Assembly (NCBI RefSeq): GCF_030816715.1
Contig: NZ_JAUSYH010000001.1
Coordinates: 8,618,001 to 8,682,000, forward strand
Origin: Streptomyces achromogenes
GTDB lineage: Bacteria > Actinomycetota > Actinomycetes > Streptomycetales > Streptomycetaceae
DNA length: 64,000 nucleotides
Reading direction: 5' to 3'
Shown here: positions 7,931 through 17,220 of the stretch, piece after piece
Layout of the letters: each line of letters opens with the position of its first letter
Position numbering within the stretch: the stretch's first letter is position 1
Position numbers and translations under genes: made by a program
Notes under the pieces: model-generated
What the model saw: only the letters and a program-made list of their open reading frames with translations
Told to the model about the DNA's origin: nothing
Database searches by the model: none

Positions 7931-8920
7931 TCAGTCGGCCGGATAGAACTGCGCGTACCAGCGGCGCAGCGCCTTGATGCCCTTCTCGTGCGGAAGCAGC
8001 ACGGGGCGTGCCTGGTGGATCTTGTGGTCCCAGATCCCGACCTCCTCGCGCACCTCGCCCAGGGCCGCCATGCGGAAGACGAGCTTGGCCAGGGGGGTCA
8101 GAAACGGCAGCCGGGCCGGTTTGCGGATGTAGTACAGCATCCGCAGTTCGCTGGTGCGGTCGTCGACGGGGGTACTGAGGGCGACGGCGGTCACCGACAG
8201 CACGGGGCCGTGGGTACGAACCACCATGACGCCGGGCCCGTACATGAACGCGTCGAAGGTGTTGTCGATGACCCGGCCGAGGACACGGCGGGAGATCCGG
8301 CCGCGGGCCTCGGCGAACGGGCCGTCCTCCCGCCAGTCCTGGACGGGGGGTTCGCTCTGGCCGTGGATGAAGTGGAAGTGGGACTCGTCGACGATGTTCT
8401 CGCGCATCTCCTGGACGTGGACGCGTGCCCGGCAGGTGTCGTCGATGGGCGCGGCGAACTCCTTCGATCCCGTCTCGGGGATCTCCGGCACCTCCCACGA
8501 CGGCTCTCCCGGCCCGGCGTGGACGAAGACGAGCCCGCTGTGCTCGCGGACCGGGAACCCGGCGAGGGAGACCTTGGGGGTGCGCACCGCGAACGGGGCC
8601 TCGACGCACCGGCCGTCGGCACCGAATCGCCACCCGTGGAACGGGCACTCCACCGTGCCGTCCACGACCTTCCCGCCCGCGCCGAGATGCGCGCCGTAGT
8701 GCGGGCAGTGCGCGTCCCGTACGGCTGCCCGGCCGTCGGCTCCACGGAAGGCGATGAGCGCCCGCCCGAAGTAGTGCAGGCTGACGACCTTGCCCGGCCG
8801 CAACTCGCGGCTGCGCAACACCGCGTACCAGCCGAACGGCACGGTCGGCATCGGATACTGGTCGGCTCGGGGATCGCGCGGCAGGCCGGCTAATTTGTCA
8901 TGTCTGCGACGTGAGGGCAT
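7931..8920 (-). CDS. Rieske non-heme iron oxygenase (KshA/CAO-like)
   Basis: 329 residues. The Rieske [2Fe-2S] ligands are in CPHYGAH and CPFHGW, spaced as in aromatic-ring and steroid hydroxylase oxygenases. The mononuclear iron site reads N-x2-D-x2-H-x4-H in NIVDESHFHFIHG. The family needs a separate reductase; none is adjacent. Substrate unknown; the KshA-like layout suggests a hydrophobic substrate such as a sterol, but this is inference. Codon 10 is TTA (complement of 8891-8893), giving possible bldA control. No good Shine-Dalgarno is seen before ATG 8920; an internal ATG at residue 24 would drop the TTA codon. Confidence 0.85.
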   Translation of the reverse strand: MPSRRRHDKLAGLPRDPRADQYPMPTVPFGWYAVLRSRELRPGKVVSLHYFGRALIAFRGADGRAAVRDAHCPHYGAHLGAGGKVVDGTVECPFHGWRFGADGRCVEAPFAVRTPKVSLAGFPVREHSGLVFVHAGPGEPSWEVPEIPETGSKEFAAPIDDTCRARVHVQEMRENIVDESHFHFIHGQSEPPVQDWREDGPFAEARGRISRRVLGRVIDNTFDAFMYGPGVMVVRTHGPVLSVTAVALSTPVDDRTSELRMLYYIRKPARLPFLTPLAKLVFRMAALGEVREEVGIWDHKIHQARPVLLPHEKGIKALRRWYAQFYPAD

Positions 8921-9190
8921 GCGCAGATGCTAGAGCTTGTCCGACGGCTCCCGTCTCCGCCCGGGGCGGCGAGGCAAGCACGGGACCCCCGCGACAGGTC
9001 ATGTGAAGGGGTTCGACACGCCACCACTCACCCGGCGCGAGCTCGTCAGCCGGTCTGGCCACTCCCGGAATCCCCCGTGTAATCCCCGAGGAAGACGGTC
9101 ACCGGGCCTGCTAGTCTTCGGCGTCCTGTCGCACATTCGTGCGCACACATCACACCACTTGTCGCATCAGTCCCGTGGGGGGATCCTGTC

Positions 9191-9745
9191 ATGACCCAGT
9201 CAGTTCCACCGCCGTCCGAGGGCAACCCGTTCGCCCAGCAGCCTCCCGTCGGCGCGCCGGGCGCTCCGCAGCCCACCGACGGCAATCCCTTCGCCCAGCA
9301 GCCCGGTGCGACTCTGCCGCCCCCGGTCCCGGCCGCGCCGGCCCGCAACAACCTCGCCCTGGGCCTGGTCGTCGCCGTCGCCGTGGCTCTGGTCTCCGCC
9401 GGGATCTACGGTGCGATCGTCGGCGCGACGGAGTACGAGATCGGCTATGCGGCCGTCGGTGTGGGTTTCGTCATCGGCTTCGCGGCGGGCAGGATCGGTG
9501 GCACCAACCCGGTGCTGCCCGTGCTCAGTGCCCTGTTGTCGCTGGGCGCGGTCTACCTCGGCCAGCTCATCGGCATCGCGATGATCGGCGCCGACGAACT
9601 CGGCGTCTCCGCGACCTCGCTGTTCACCGAGCACTTCGACGTGCTGACCGAGGGCTGGAGCGAGACGGCCGACGCGATGACCTTCCTGTTCCTCGGCATC
9701 GGCGCGTTCGCCGCGTTCTCCGGCGCGAAGAAGGGCGCCCTGTAA
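9191..9745 (+). CDS. Small membrane protein with duplicated Pro/Gln-rich N-terminal motif
   Basis: 184 residues; ATG 9191 lies 8 bases after GGGGGGA. The cytoplasmic N-terminus contains two copies of (D/E)GNPFAQQP about 22 residues apart in a Pro/Ala-rich stretch. About four hydrophobic helices follow (LALGLVVAVAVALVSAGIY, GYAAVGVGFVIGFAAGRIG, VLPVLSALLSLGAVYLGQL, and FLFLGIGAFAAFSGA at the end). Similar proteins are common in Streptomyces with no known job. It stands alone just upstream of a large ABC permease. Confidence 0.72.
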   Translation: MTQSVPPPSEGNPFAQQPPVGAPGAPQPTDGNPFAQQPGATLPPPVPAAPARNNLALGLVVAVAVALVSAGIYGAIVGATEYEIGYAAVGVGFVIGFAAGRIGGTNPVLPVLSALLSLGAVYLGQLIGIAMIGADELGVSATSLFTEHFDVLTEGWSETADAMTFLFLGIGAFAAFSGAKKGAL

Positions 9746-9805
9746 CCACGCGCGTACCGCGAGAACGCGTGATCCGCGCAGGAGAATGCGCGAAAGATCT
9801 GTTCG

Positions 9806-12800
9806 GTGATGTCAACGGAGGCTTGGGGGAGCCGGGTGGCGACTTACGGGGGGCGTTTCGGGGTGCGCCCGGGGCGGGCCGCGTTTGTCCTGGCGAGGGC
9901 ACGCGCGCATCGGACGCTGATCACCGCCGCGCTCGTCACCGTCCTGCTCACCACGTCCGTGCTGGCGGCCCTGGCCGCCTATTCGGCCGCGATCGGCGAC
10001 GCGGCCCTGCGCCACTCGCTGGCCGGGCCGCGCAACGCCGCCGACGCCGCGCTGGTCGTCACGGCCGAGGTGGCGGCCGACGACCGCCGGGCCGCCGACA
10101 CCGCCGTGCGCGACGGAGCCCGCCGTACCTTCGACGGGCTGCCGGTGACCGTGCGGACGCTGGCGCGCTCCGGCCCGTACGCCCTGCCCGCGACCACCAG
10201 CACGGCGGCCGCCCGGCCCGGCGACAAGCCGGACCTCACGCACTTCGCGACGCTCGACTCCACCCAGGTGCGGTTCAGCGAAGGACGGCCCCCGCGCGCG
10301 GGCACGCGGGACGTCGAGGTGGCGCTGCCCGAGACCGCCGCACGGCGGCTTCGGCTGGCGCCGGGCGCCCAACTCACCGTCACCGACCGGCTCGGCGGGC
10401 CGCCCGTACGGATCGCCGTCACCGGTGTGTACCGGCCCACCGACCCGGTCTCCCTCTACTGGCTGACGGACGAACTCGGCGGCCGGGGCGTACGACGGAC
10501 CTCCGACTTCACCACCTACGGCCCCCTGCTGACGGCGCCCTCCGTCGTCACCGGCGGCCGGGTGAGCGAGGGACCGTCCGCGTGGGTCGCCTCCGCCGAC
10601 TTCGGCCACCTCACCGCCGACCGCGTCGACGCCCTGCGCACCTCCGCGCGCACCGGGCCGGCCGCCCTGCTCAAGCTGCGCACCAGGGACGGCGGCGAAG
10701 ACGGGACGACCGCGAGCACCGCTCTCCCCGAGGTCCTCGACCGCGTCGAGCGCTCCCTGCTGGTCTCCCGCTCCACCCTCCTGATCGTCGCCCTCCAGCT
10801 CGCCCTGCTCGCGGCCTGCGCGCTGGTGCTCGTGGCCCGACTGCTCGCCGCCGAACGCACCGCCGAGACCCGGCTGTTGCGCGCCCGCGGCGCCTCCCGC
10901 GCCGCCCTCGCCCGCCTCGCCGCCCTGGAGGCGCTGCTGCTGGCCGGCCCCGCGCTGCTGATCGCCCCGCTGCTGGCGGGCCCGCTGACCCGGCTGCTCG
11001 CCGGGCACGGGGCGCTGGCCCGGATCGGACTGGAGCTCGACGCACCGGCCGGCGGACGGCTCGCGGTGTGGCTGACAGCGGCCGCCGTGGCCCTCGGGTG
11101 CGCGCTGGCGGTGACCCTGCCGGCCGTCGCGTCCACCGGATTCCGCACGTTGCGCGCCCGCGCCCTGCCCGCCTGGCTGCGGGCCGGGGCGGATCTGGGG
11201 CTGGTGGCGGTGGCCGGGGTCGCCTTCTGGCAACTGGGCCGCCGTACGTCGGGCGCGGTGAGCGCAAACACGGCCGGCGCCCTGGGCATCGACCCGCTGC
11301 TAGTCACCGCACCCGCCCTCGCGCTGCTGGCCGGCGCCGTCCTGACCCTGCGTCTGCTGCCGCCGGTCGCCCGCCTCGCCGAACGCCGGGCGACGGGCGG
11401 GCGGGGGCTGGCCGCGGCGCTGGCCGGCTGGCAGCTCAGCCGCCGACCGGGGCAGGGCGCCGGCCCCGTACTGCTGCTCGTGCTGGCCGTCGCGCTCGGT
11501 GTGCTGGCGATCGGCCAGGGCTCCTCCTGGGGGCGCTCACAGGACGACCAGGCCGACTTCGCGGCAGGCGCGCCGGTACGCATCCTGGGCACCGGCGGCG
11601 GCGAGCTCGGCCTCACCCAGGAGTACGCTGCCGTGCCCCATGTGGGCGAAGCCGCCCCCGCCGTGCGGACGACGCTGCCGCTGCCCGGCGACCGCGCGGC
11701 GACGGTGCTGGCGCTGGACACCGCGCACGCGGCGGACACCGTCCTGATGCGCCCCGACCTGGCGCCCGCCCCGATGAAGGGGCTGCTGGCGGGGCTGGGC
11801 CCGGAGGGTGAGTCGGCGGGCGCACGCGTACCCGCCGGGGCGACCCGGCTGACGCTGACGGCGACCCTGCTCAGTTCGGTGCGGGGCACGCAGAGCGCGG
11901 CGACCGTGACCCAGACGCTGGAGGACGACCACGGCGTCCCCTACCCGCTGCCGTCCGGCAGCCTCCCCGCCGACGCGCGCCCGCACACACTGTCGGTCGA
12001 ACTGCCCAGCGGCCACGGACCGTTGACACTCACCGCAGTACAACTCGTGCTGCCCGTACCGTCGAACCGAGCGGAACAGCACACCCTGACCCTCGACGCC
12101 CTGACCGCGACGACCGCCGCCGGCACGGCACAGCGGGTGCCCCTGCCGGCGGCGCCCTGGACCGCGGTCTCCGGCACCGACGGACAGGCCTCCGCCGATG
12201 CCGGAACCGCGCCGACCCGCCCGGCCGTCCGCCCCGCCGCACACCCGACCGCGGTGTACGGCACGGGCTACGTCCCGGCCGGTCAGCCCTGGCTCAGCCC
12301 GTCACTGACGCTGCGCATGCAGGTGACACAGCCCAGGACCACCGCGGTGGCCGCCCTCGCCACCGACCGCTTCCTCGCCTCCGCCGGCGCCCGCCCCGGT
12401 CAGACGATGGACATCGCCGTGGAGGGGCAGAACGTGCCCGTGCGGATCGTGCGCGCCGTACGGCAGCTGCCGACGGCACAGGGAGGAGAGGGAGAAGGCG
12501 ACGGCGGTGCCCTGCTCGTCGATCTGCCCGCCGTGAACCGGGTCCTCCAGGCGCGCTACGGGCTCGCCCTCGCTCCGACCGAGTGGTGGCTGCGGCCGGA
12601 CTCGCCCTCGGACGGCGCGGACGTCGCCGCCGCCCTGCGCGCCCGGCCCGACCTCGATCCCGAGCAGATCGTCGTGCGCGACGAGATCGCCGCCGAACTG
12701 CGCGACGATCCGTTCGGCGCGGGCCCTGAGGCCGCGTTCACCGCGGCGGCCGCCGCGGCGGCGGTGCTGGCCGCGCTCGGGTTCGCGGTGAGTGCGGCCG

Positions 12801-13138
12801 GGGCGCTGCGGGAACGGAACGCCGAGTTCGCGGTCCTGCGTGCCCTGGGCGCCCCGCGTGGCCGGCTGGCCCGTGCCGTCGCCGGCGAGCAGAGCGTCCT
12901 GGTCGCGCTGGCGCTGGCCGTGGGCACCGGCCTTGGCCTCGCCCTGACCCGTGCGGTGCTGCCGCTCATCGTCCTGACCGGCGAGGCCACCCGCCCCGTG
13001 CCGGATCTGTTCGTGGTACTGCCGCCGCTGCGGGTGGCCGCCCTGGTGGCGGCCGTGGCCGCCGTCCCGGTCGTCGTCGTGGCGCTGCTGGCGGTGCGAC
13101 AGGCCGATCCTGTGCAGGTACTGCGGGAGGGGGAGTGA
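9806..13138 (+). CDS. Large FtsX/MacB-type ABC transporter permease
   Basis: About 1110 residues. There is an N-terminal membrane helix (LITAALVTVLLTTSVLAAL), a long extracytoplasmic region, then a cluster of helices at about residues 325-530, a second extracytoplasmic region, and a final three-helix FtsX core (ALGFAVSAAGALRERNAEFAVLRALGAP) ending AVRQADPVQVLREGE. The ERxAExxxLRALG signature before the last helices is characteristic of MacB/LolC-like permeases, which couple to lipoprotein or antimicrobial export rather than import. Starts at GTG 9806/ATG 9809 lack a good ribosome site; GTG 9836 preceded by GGGGGAG is a strong alternative. Its stop overlaps the next permease start (GTGA). Confidence 0.85.
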   Translation: MMSTEAWGSRVATYGGRFGVRPGRAAFVLARARAHRTLITAALVTVLLTTSVLAALAAYSAAIGDAALRHSLAGPRNAADAALVVTAEVAADDRRAADTAVRDGARRTFDGLPVTVRTLARSGPYALPATTSTAAARPGDKPDLTHFATLDSTQVRFSEGRPPRAGTRDVEVALPETAARRLRLAPGAQLTVTDRLGGPPVRIAVTGVYRPTDPVSLYWLTDELGGRGVRRTSDFTTYGPLLTAPSVVTGGRVSEGPSAWVASADFGHLTADRVDALRTSARTGPAALLKLRTRDGGEDGTTASTALPEVLDRVERSLLVSRSTLLIVALQLALLAACALVLVARLLAAERTAETRLLRARGASRAALARLAALEALLLAGPALLIAPLLAGPLTRLLAGHGALARIGLELDAPAGGRLAVWLTAAAVALGCALAVTLPAVASTGFRTLRARALPAWLRAGADLGLVAVAGVAFWQLGRRTSGAVSANTAGALGIDPLLVTAPALALLAGAVLTLRLLPPVARLAERRATGGRGLAAALAGWQLSRRPGQGAGPVLLLVLAVALGVLAIGQGSSWGRSQDDQADFAAGAPVRILGTGGGELGLTQEYAAVPHVGEAAPAVRTTLPLPGDRAATVLALDTAHAADTVLMRPDLAPAPMKGLLAGLGPEGESAGARVPAGATRLTLTATLLSSVRGTQSAATVTQTLEDDHGVPYPLPSGSLPADARPHTLSVELPSGHGPLTLTAVQLVLPVPSNRAEQHTLTLDALTATTAAGTAQRVPLPAAPWTAVSGTDGQASADAGTAPTRPAVRPAAHPTAVYGTGYVPAGQPWLSPSLTLRMQVTQPRTTAVAALATDRFLASAGARPGQTMDIAVEGQNVPVRIVRAVRQLPTAQGGEGEGDGGALLVDLPAVNRVLQARYGLALAPTEWWLRPDSPSDGADVAAALRARPDLDPEQIVVRDEIAAELRDDPFGAGPEAAFTAAAAAAAVLAALGFAVSAAGALRERNAEFAVLRALGAPRGRLARAVAGEQSVLVALALAVGTGLGLALTRAVLPLIVLTGEATRPVPDLFVVLPPLRVAALVAAVAAVPVVVVALLAVRQADPVQVLREGE

Positions 13139-15900
13139 ACATGGTGATCCCGTTCAGACGTGCGACGCGTGCCGCCGCCCCGTGGGTCCGCACCCGTCTG
13201 CGGTCCGCCCCCGGCGCCGCCCTCGCCCTCGCGCTGCTGGTGGCGGTGACCGCCTCCCTGGCCGCCGCGTTCCCGCGCGCACTGGAGCGGTACGAGGACG
13301 CGGGCCTGCGCCACTCCGTCGAACAGGTGCCCCACTTCCGCAGCGTCGTCACGCTGTCCGCCCCGACGCCGCTGCCGAACCTGCCGCAGGAACAACGCGA
13401 GCAGGCACTGCGCCCGGCCACCGTGAAGCGCTACTACGACAGCATCCTCGGCACGGTCCGGCGCCCCTTCGTCCCCGACCCCGGCCAGTCGTCGTACGGC
13501 GTGGTCACCTCCGTCAACCAGGCGGTCCCCGAGCCCTGGCTGCCCCGGCCGAGCGGGCTGCCCGCCCGGGTCGCCCTCGTCGCGCAGGCCGGCCTGGCCG
13601 ACCACGCCCGGCTGAGCGAGGGCCGTCCACCCCGCGCGTCCGCCACGATCACCGCGGCGACGCCCGAGGTCGAGGCGGCGGTCACCGCGGAAACCGCCAA
13701 GAGCCTGCGCATCAAGGTGGGGTCGGTCCTGCACGTCCCCGGCGCGGGCCGGGACGCCCTCGCCGTCCGGATCACCGGCATCGTCGAACCGCGCCACCGG
13801 GAAGGCGCCTACTGGGCGACGGACACCCTGCTGCGCACACCCGTCCTGATGCGGGTGGCGCCCGTCGACCCCGAGTCGCCCCGGTACTGGCTCGGCGCCC
13901 TGCTGCTGCCGCCCGAGGCCGCACCTGCGCTGCTGGGCACCGAAGGGCGGCCCTACCGCTACTGGCGGCTGGCCCCAGACCCGCACACCCTGCGCCACCG
14001 TGACCTGGGCGCGTTCCAGTCCGCGCTCGCCGCCCTGGTGTCGGGCCCCGGCCTCCAGCAGATACGCACGGCCACCGACCCCCTCACGGACGCCGACACC
14101 GGCCTCGACGACGTGCTCACCACCTACACCCGCCTGCACGCCGGCGTCTTGCCGCTGGTCGCGGTCGCGGCGTTCGGCGGCGGTACGGTCGCCGCCGTCG
14201 TCCTGGCGCTGGCGGGCGGCCTGGCCGCCGACCGCCGCCGCACCGAACTGGCCCTGCTGCGCGCCCGCGGCGCCTCGCTGCCCGGCCTCGCCGCCCGCCT
14301 GCTCGCGGAGACGGCGGTGGTCGCCGTCCCGGCCGGGGCGCTCGGCCTGGCCGTGGCGATGCGGGCCCTTCCCGGAGCCCGGGCCCTGCCCGCCGTACTG
14401 GCCGCTCTCGCGGTCACCGTGTTCGCCTGCGCCGCCCTCCCCCTGCGCGCGGCGGCCGCCCACCGGCTCGTCCGCATCCCCGCCCTCCGCGAGGACGTGA
14501 CGTCCGTACGACCGTCCCGGCGGCGCACGGTCGCGGAGCTGACGCTGGTGGCGGTGGCCGTCGGCGCGGTGGTGACCCTGCGCCGGCAGGGAACGTCCGG
14601 CGGGTCCGGCGATCAGCTGATCTCGGCGGCACCCGTGCTGGTGGGAGTGATCGCCGCGCTGCTGCTGGTCCGCCTCTACCCCCTACCGCTGCGCGGCCTG
14701 GCAGGCCCGGCCGGGCGGCTGCGCGGGGTGGTGGGCCATCTGGCGCTGGCCCGGGCCGGCCGCGGTTCCGCGTCCGCCGTGCTGCCGCTGCTCGCCCTGC
14801 TCACCGCACTGACCACGGCCTCGTTCGGCGGCTCGGTCCTGGCCGGCATCGGCGCGACCAGGGACCACGCGGCGCTCCTCACCGTCGGGGCCGACGCCCG
14901 GGTGGAGTCGACCGTCGATCCCCTGCCCGCCAAGCTGGCCGACCGGGTGCGCCGGGTCCCCGGCGTGCGGGACGTGGCCGCGGTGAGCATCGCGTACCGG
15001 GCGAAGCCGGACGACGGGCGCCAGGCCGTGCCGGTGGTGGGCGTGGATCCCGGCGGCTATGCGGAGCTGACGAGGCGGACGGGGCTCGGCGCCTTCTCCG
15101 AAGCGGCGATCGAGAAGGGCCGGGGCGACTCGGGGGCCGGCGCCGTGCTGCCCGCCGTGGCCTCCCCACGTGTGGCGGACGCCCACGGCTCGTCCCCGTT
15201 CCCCGTCACCATGGAGGACGGCAGCAGCGTCACCGTCCGCATCGTCCTCGTCCGGGACGCCACTCCGGCCGTGCCGGGCGCCGACTTCCTGGTGGTGGAC
15301 CGCGCAGGCCTGGGCGCCACGCCGGCCAAGCCGACGACGCTGCTGGTGACAGGCCCGGAAGCGGACGGCCGCGCCCTGCGCCAGGCAGCCGGCGGCGAGG
15401 TGTCGGTCCGGCTCCGCGCCGACGAGAGGGCCCGCTACATCGACTCGCCCCTCCAGTCCGGAGCGGAGCACCTCTACACGGCCGCGGTGGCGGCAGGCGC
15501 CGGCTACGCCGTGCTCACACTGCTCCTGTCACTCCTGCGCGCCGCGCCCGAACGCGTCGCGCTGCTCGCCCGCCTCCGCACCATGGGCCTCACCCGTGCG
15601 CAGGGCCGCCGCCTGCTCGTCCTGGAGTCCCTGCCCCAGGCCGCGCTCGCCGCGGCAGGCGGGGTCCTGACCGGCTGGTGCGCGATCCGCCTGCTCGCCC
15701 CGGGCATGGATCTGACCGCGGTCGCCCTACCGCCCTCGGCCGCTCCCCTGGAGCAGATCCCGCTGTACCCCGACCCCTGGTCGCTGACGGTGCCGACGCT
15801 GAGCGTGGTGGCGCTGACGGTAAGCATCGCCGGCGTACAGGCGTGGTGGGCGGGGAGGAGAGGAGCGGTGCGGGAGTTGAGAGCGGGTGACACCAGGTGA
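13135..15900 (+). CDS. Second FtsX/MacB-type ABC transporter permease
   Basis: 921 residues, started by a GTG that overlaps the previous stop (ATG 13141 also possible). The architecture repeats that of its neighbour: N-terminal helix (ALALALLVAVTASLAAAF), long exterior domain, central helix cluster with RRTELALLRARGAS (the FtsX-core motif), a second exterior domain, then a last core with RVALLARLRTMGLT. Two similar but non-identical permeases translated in tandem suggest a heterodimeric complex. The ATPase needed for energy is 280 bases downstream. Substrate unknown; the family exports peptides or lipids, or acts mechanically on the envelope. Confidence 0.84.
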   Translation: MNMVIPFRRATRAAAPWVRTRLRSAPGAALALALLVAVTASLAAAFPRALERYEDAGLRHSVEQVPHFRSVVTLSAPTPLPNLPQEQREQALRPATVKRYYDSILGTVRRPFVPDPGQSSYGVVTSVNQAVPEPWLPRPSGLPARVALVAQAGLADHARLSEGRPPRASATITAATPEVEAAVTAETAKSLRIKVGSVLHVPGAGRDALAVRITGIVEPRHREGAYWATDTLLRTPVLMRVAPVDPESPRYWLGALLLPPEAAPALLGTEGRPYRYWRLAPDPHTLRHRDLGAFQSALAALVSGPGLQQIRTATDPLTDADTGLDDVLTTYTRLHAGVLPLVAVAAFGGGTVAAVVLALAGGLAADRRRTELALLRARGASLPGLAARLLAETAVVAVPAGALGLAVAMRALPGARALPAVLAALAVTVFACAALPLRAAAAHRLVRIPALREDVTSVRPSRRRTVAELTLVAVAVGAVVTLRRQGTSGGSGDQLISAAPVLVGVIAALLLVRLYPLPLRGLAGPAGRLRGVVGHLALARAGRGSASAVLPLLALLTALTTASFGGSVLAGIGATRDHAALLTVGADARVESTVDPLPAKLADRVRRVPGVRDVAAVSIAYRAKPDDGRQAVPVVGVDPGGYAELTRRTGLGAFSEAAIEKGRGDSGAGAVLPAVASPRVADAHGSSPFPVTMEDGSSVTVRIVLVRDATPAVPGADFLVVDRAGLGATPAKPTTLLVTGPEADGRALRQAAGGEVSVRLRADERARYIDSPLQSGAEHLYTAAVAAGAGYAVLTLLLSLLRAAPERVALLARLRTMGLTRAQGRRLLVLESLPQAALAAAGGVLTGWCAIRLLAPGMDLTAVALPPSAAPLEQIPLYPDPWSLTVPTLSVVALTVSIAGVQAWWAGRRGAVRELRAGDTR

Positions 15901-16180
15901 GAAGGGCGCCCCACCCCGTCTCCGGCGGCCCCGGCCACGGCCACGGCCACGGAGCCCGGCGACCGCGGCGCCGGGCCTCGAGGTACCAGGCGCCCCCGGC
16001 CCGGGACGCCGGTCGGACCCGGCGGCCCCGAGCCCCGCGTCCGGCCGGGGTCCGCGGGGCCCCGGCGCCCGACCCCCGCGGACCCGGCGGCCCGGGCCGC
16101 CACTGCGCCGGCCGTCGCCGCCACGCGGCTGCCCGGCGCGCGCACCCGGCGGGCCGCGGCCCCCTCGACCAAGGAGCCCG
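15901..16180 (+). other. Low-complexity GC-rich spacer inside the ABC operon
   Basis: 280 bases, almost entirely C/G, including three tandem GGCCAC units near 15937-15954. An open frame from 15887 reads through it in phase with the ATPase gene but encodes only Pro/Arg/Gly low complexity. It has no ribosome site, whereas ATG 16181 has AAGGAG. I treat it as untranslated spacer. Confidence 0.45.
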
Positions 16181-17137
16181 ATGACGACGAATCCCACCCT
16201 CGCCGAACTGACCGACAAGGCGACCGCCACCCGCGATCGGCCCGCCTACGGCCACGACGCCCTCATCACCTGCGACCGTCTGGTGCGTATCTTCTCGGCG
16301 GACGGCATGGAGGTGCAGGCCCTCCAGGGTCTCGACCTGCTGGTCCGCGAGGGCGAACTCATGGCCCTGGTCGGCGCCTCGGGCAGCGGCAAGTCCACCC
16401 TCATGAACATCCTGGCCGGCCTGGACACCCCGACCGCCGGGGTGGCCCGGGTGGCCGGCCACGACCTGCTGGCCATGACCGGGAAGGACCGCCTGCACTA
16501 CCGGCGCAAGGTGGTCGGCTTCATCTGGCAGCAGACCTCCCGCAACCTGCTCCCGTATCTCACCGCGGCCCAGAACGTGGCCCTGCCCCTCCAGCTGGCG
16601 GGCGGGCGGCGCCGCTCCCGGGCCCACGCCGAACGTGCCCTGGCGCTGCTGGAGTTGCTCCAGGTCGCCGACTGCCGGGACCGCCGCCCGCAGGAGATGT
16701 CCGGCGGCCAGCAGCAGCGCGTCGCGATCGCCGTGGCCCTCGCCTGCGACCCGGCGGTACTGCTCGCCGACGAACCCACCGGCGAGCTGGACTCCCACAC
16801 CGCCGAGCAGATCTTCGCCGCGTTCCGCACGGCCAACGAGGAGCTGGGCACCACGATCGTCATCGTCACCCACGACCGCGCCGTGGCCACCGAGGTCCGC
16901 CGCACGGTCGCCATCCGCGACGGCCGCACCTCCACGGAGGTCCTGCGCCGCAGCGAGGTCGACGAGACCACCGGCCACGAGACGCTGGTGGCCCGCGAGT
17001 ACGCGATGCTCGACCGGGCCGGCCGCCTCCAGTTGCCCGCCGAGTACACGAGGACCCTCGGCATGCGCGACCGGGTGGCGCTGGACCTGGAGGAGGACCA
17101 CATCACCGTATGGCCGGACGACAGCGGGCACAGCTGA
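16181..17137 (+). CDS. LolD/MacB-type ABC transporter ATPase
   Basis: 318 residues. ATG 16181 follows AAGGAG by 4 bases. Walker A GASGSGKST, Q-loop in FIWQQTSRNL, signature SGGQQQR, Walker B VLLADEPTGELD and the H-loop VTHDR are all intact. After the about 225-residue ATPase core there is a C-terminal extension of about 70 residues (RLQLPAEYTRTLGMRDRVAL), seen in ATPases partnered with large actinobacterial FtsX permeases. Being downstream of and co-directional with both permeases, it is the obvious energy subunit of that complex. Confidence 0.9.
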   Translation: MTTNPTLAELTDKATATRDRPAYGHDALITCDRLVRIFSADGMEVQALQGLDLLVREGELMALVGASGSGKSTLMNILAGLDTPTAGVARVAGHDLLAMTGKDRLHYRRKVVGFIWQQTSRNLLPYLTAAQNVALPLQLAGGRRRSRAHAERALALLELLQVADCRDRRPQEMSGGQQQRVAIAVALACDPAVLLADEPTGELDSHTAEQIFAAFRTANEELGTTIVIVTHDRAVATEVRRTVAIRDGRTSTEVLRRSEVDETTGHETLVAREYAMLDRAGRLQLPAEYTRTLGMRDRVALDLEEDHITVWPDDSGHS

Positions 17138-17220
17138 TCGCCGGTCGTGACCGGACAGCGGACGCCGGCGGCTCGCCACAGCACCGCGCCGGCGGCGGCG
17201 GGACGACAGCGGTCAACCCG

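Noticed and set aside
15887..16180. Extended N-terminus for the ABC ATPase
   Set aside because: Pro/Arg low complexity with no ribosome site, whereas ATG 16181 has AAGGAG and the domain begins soon after.
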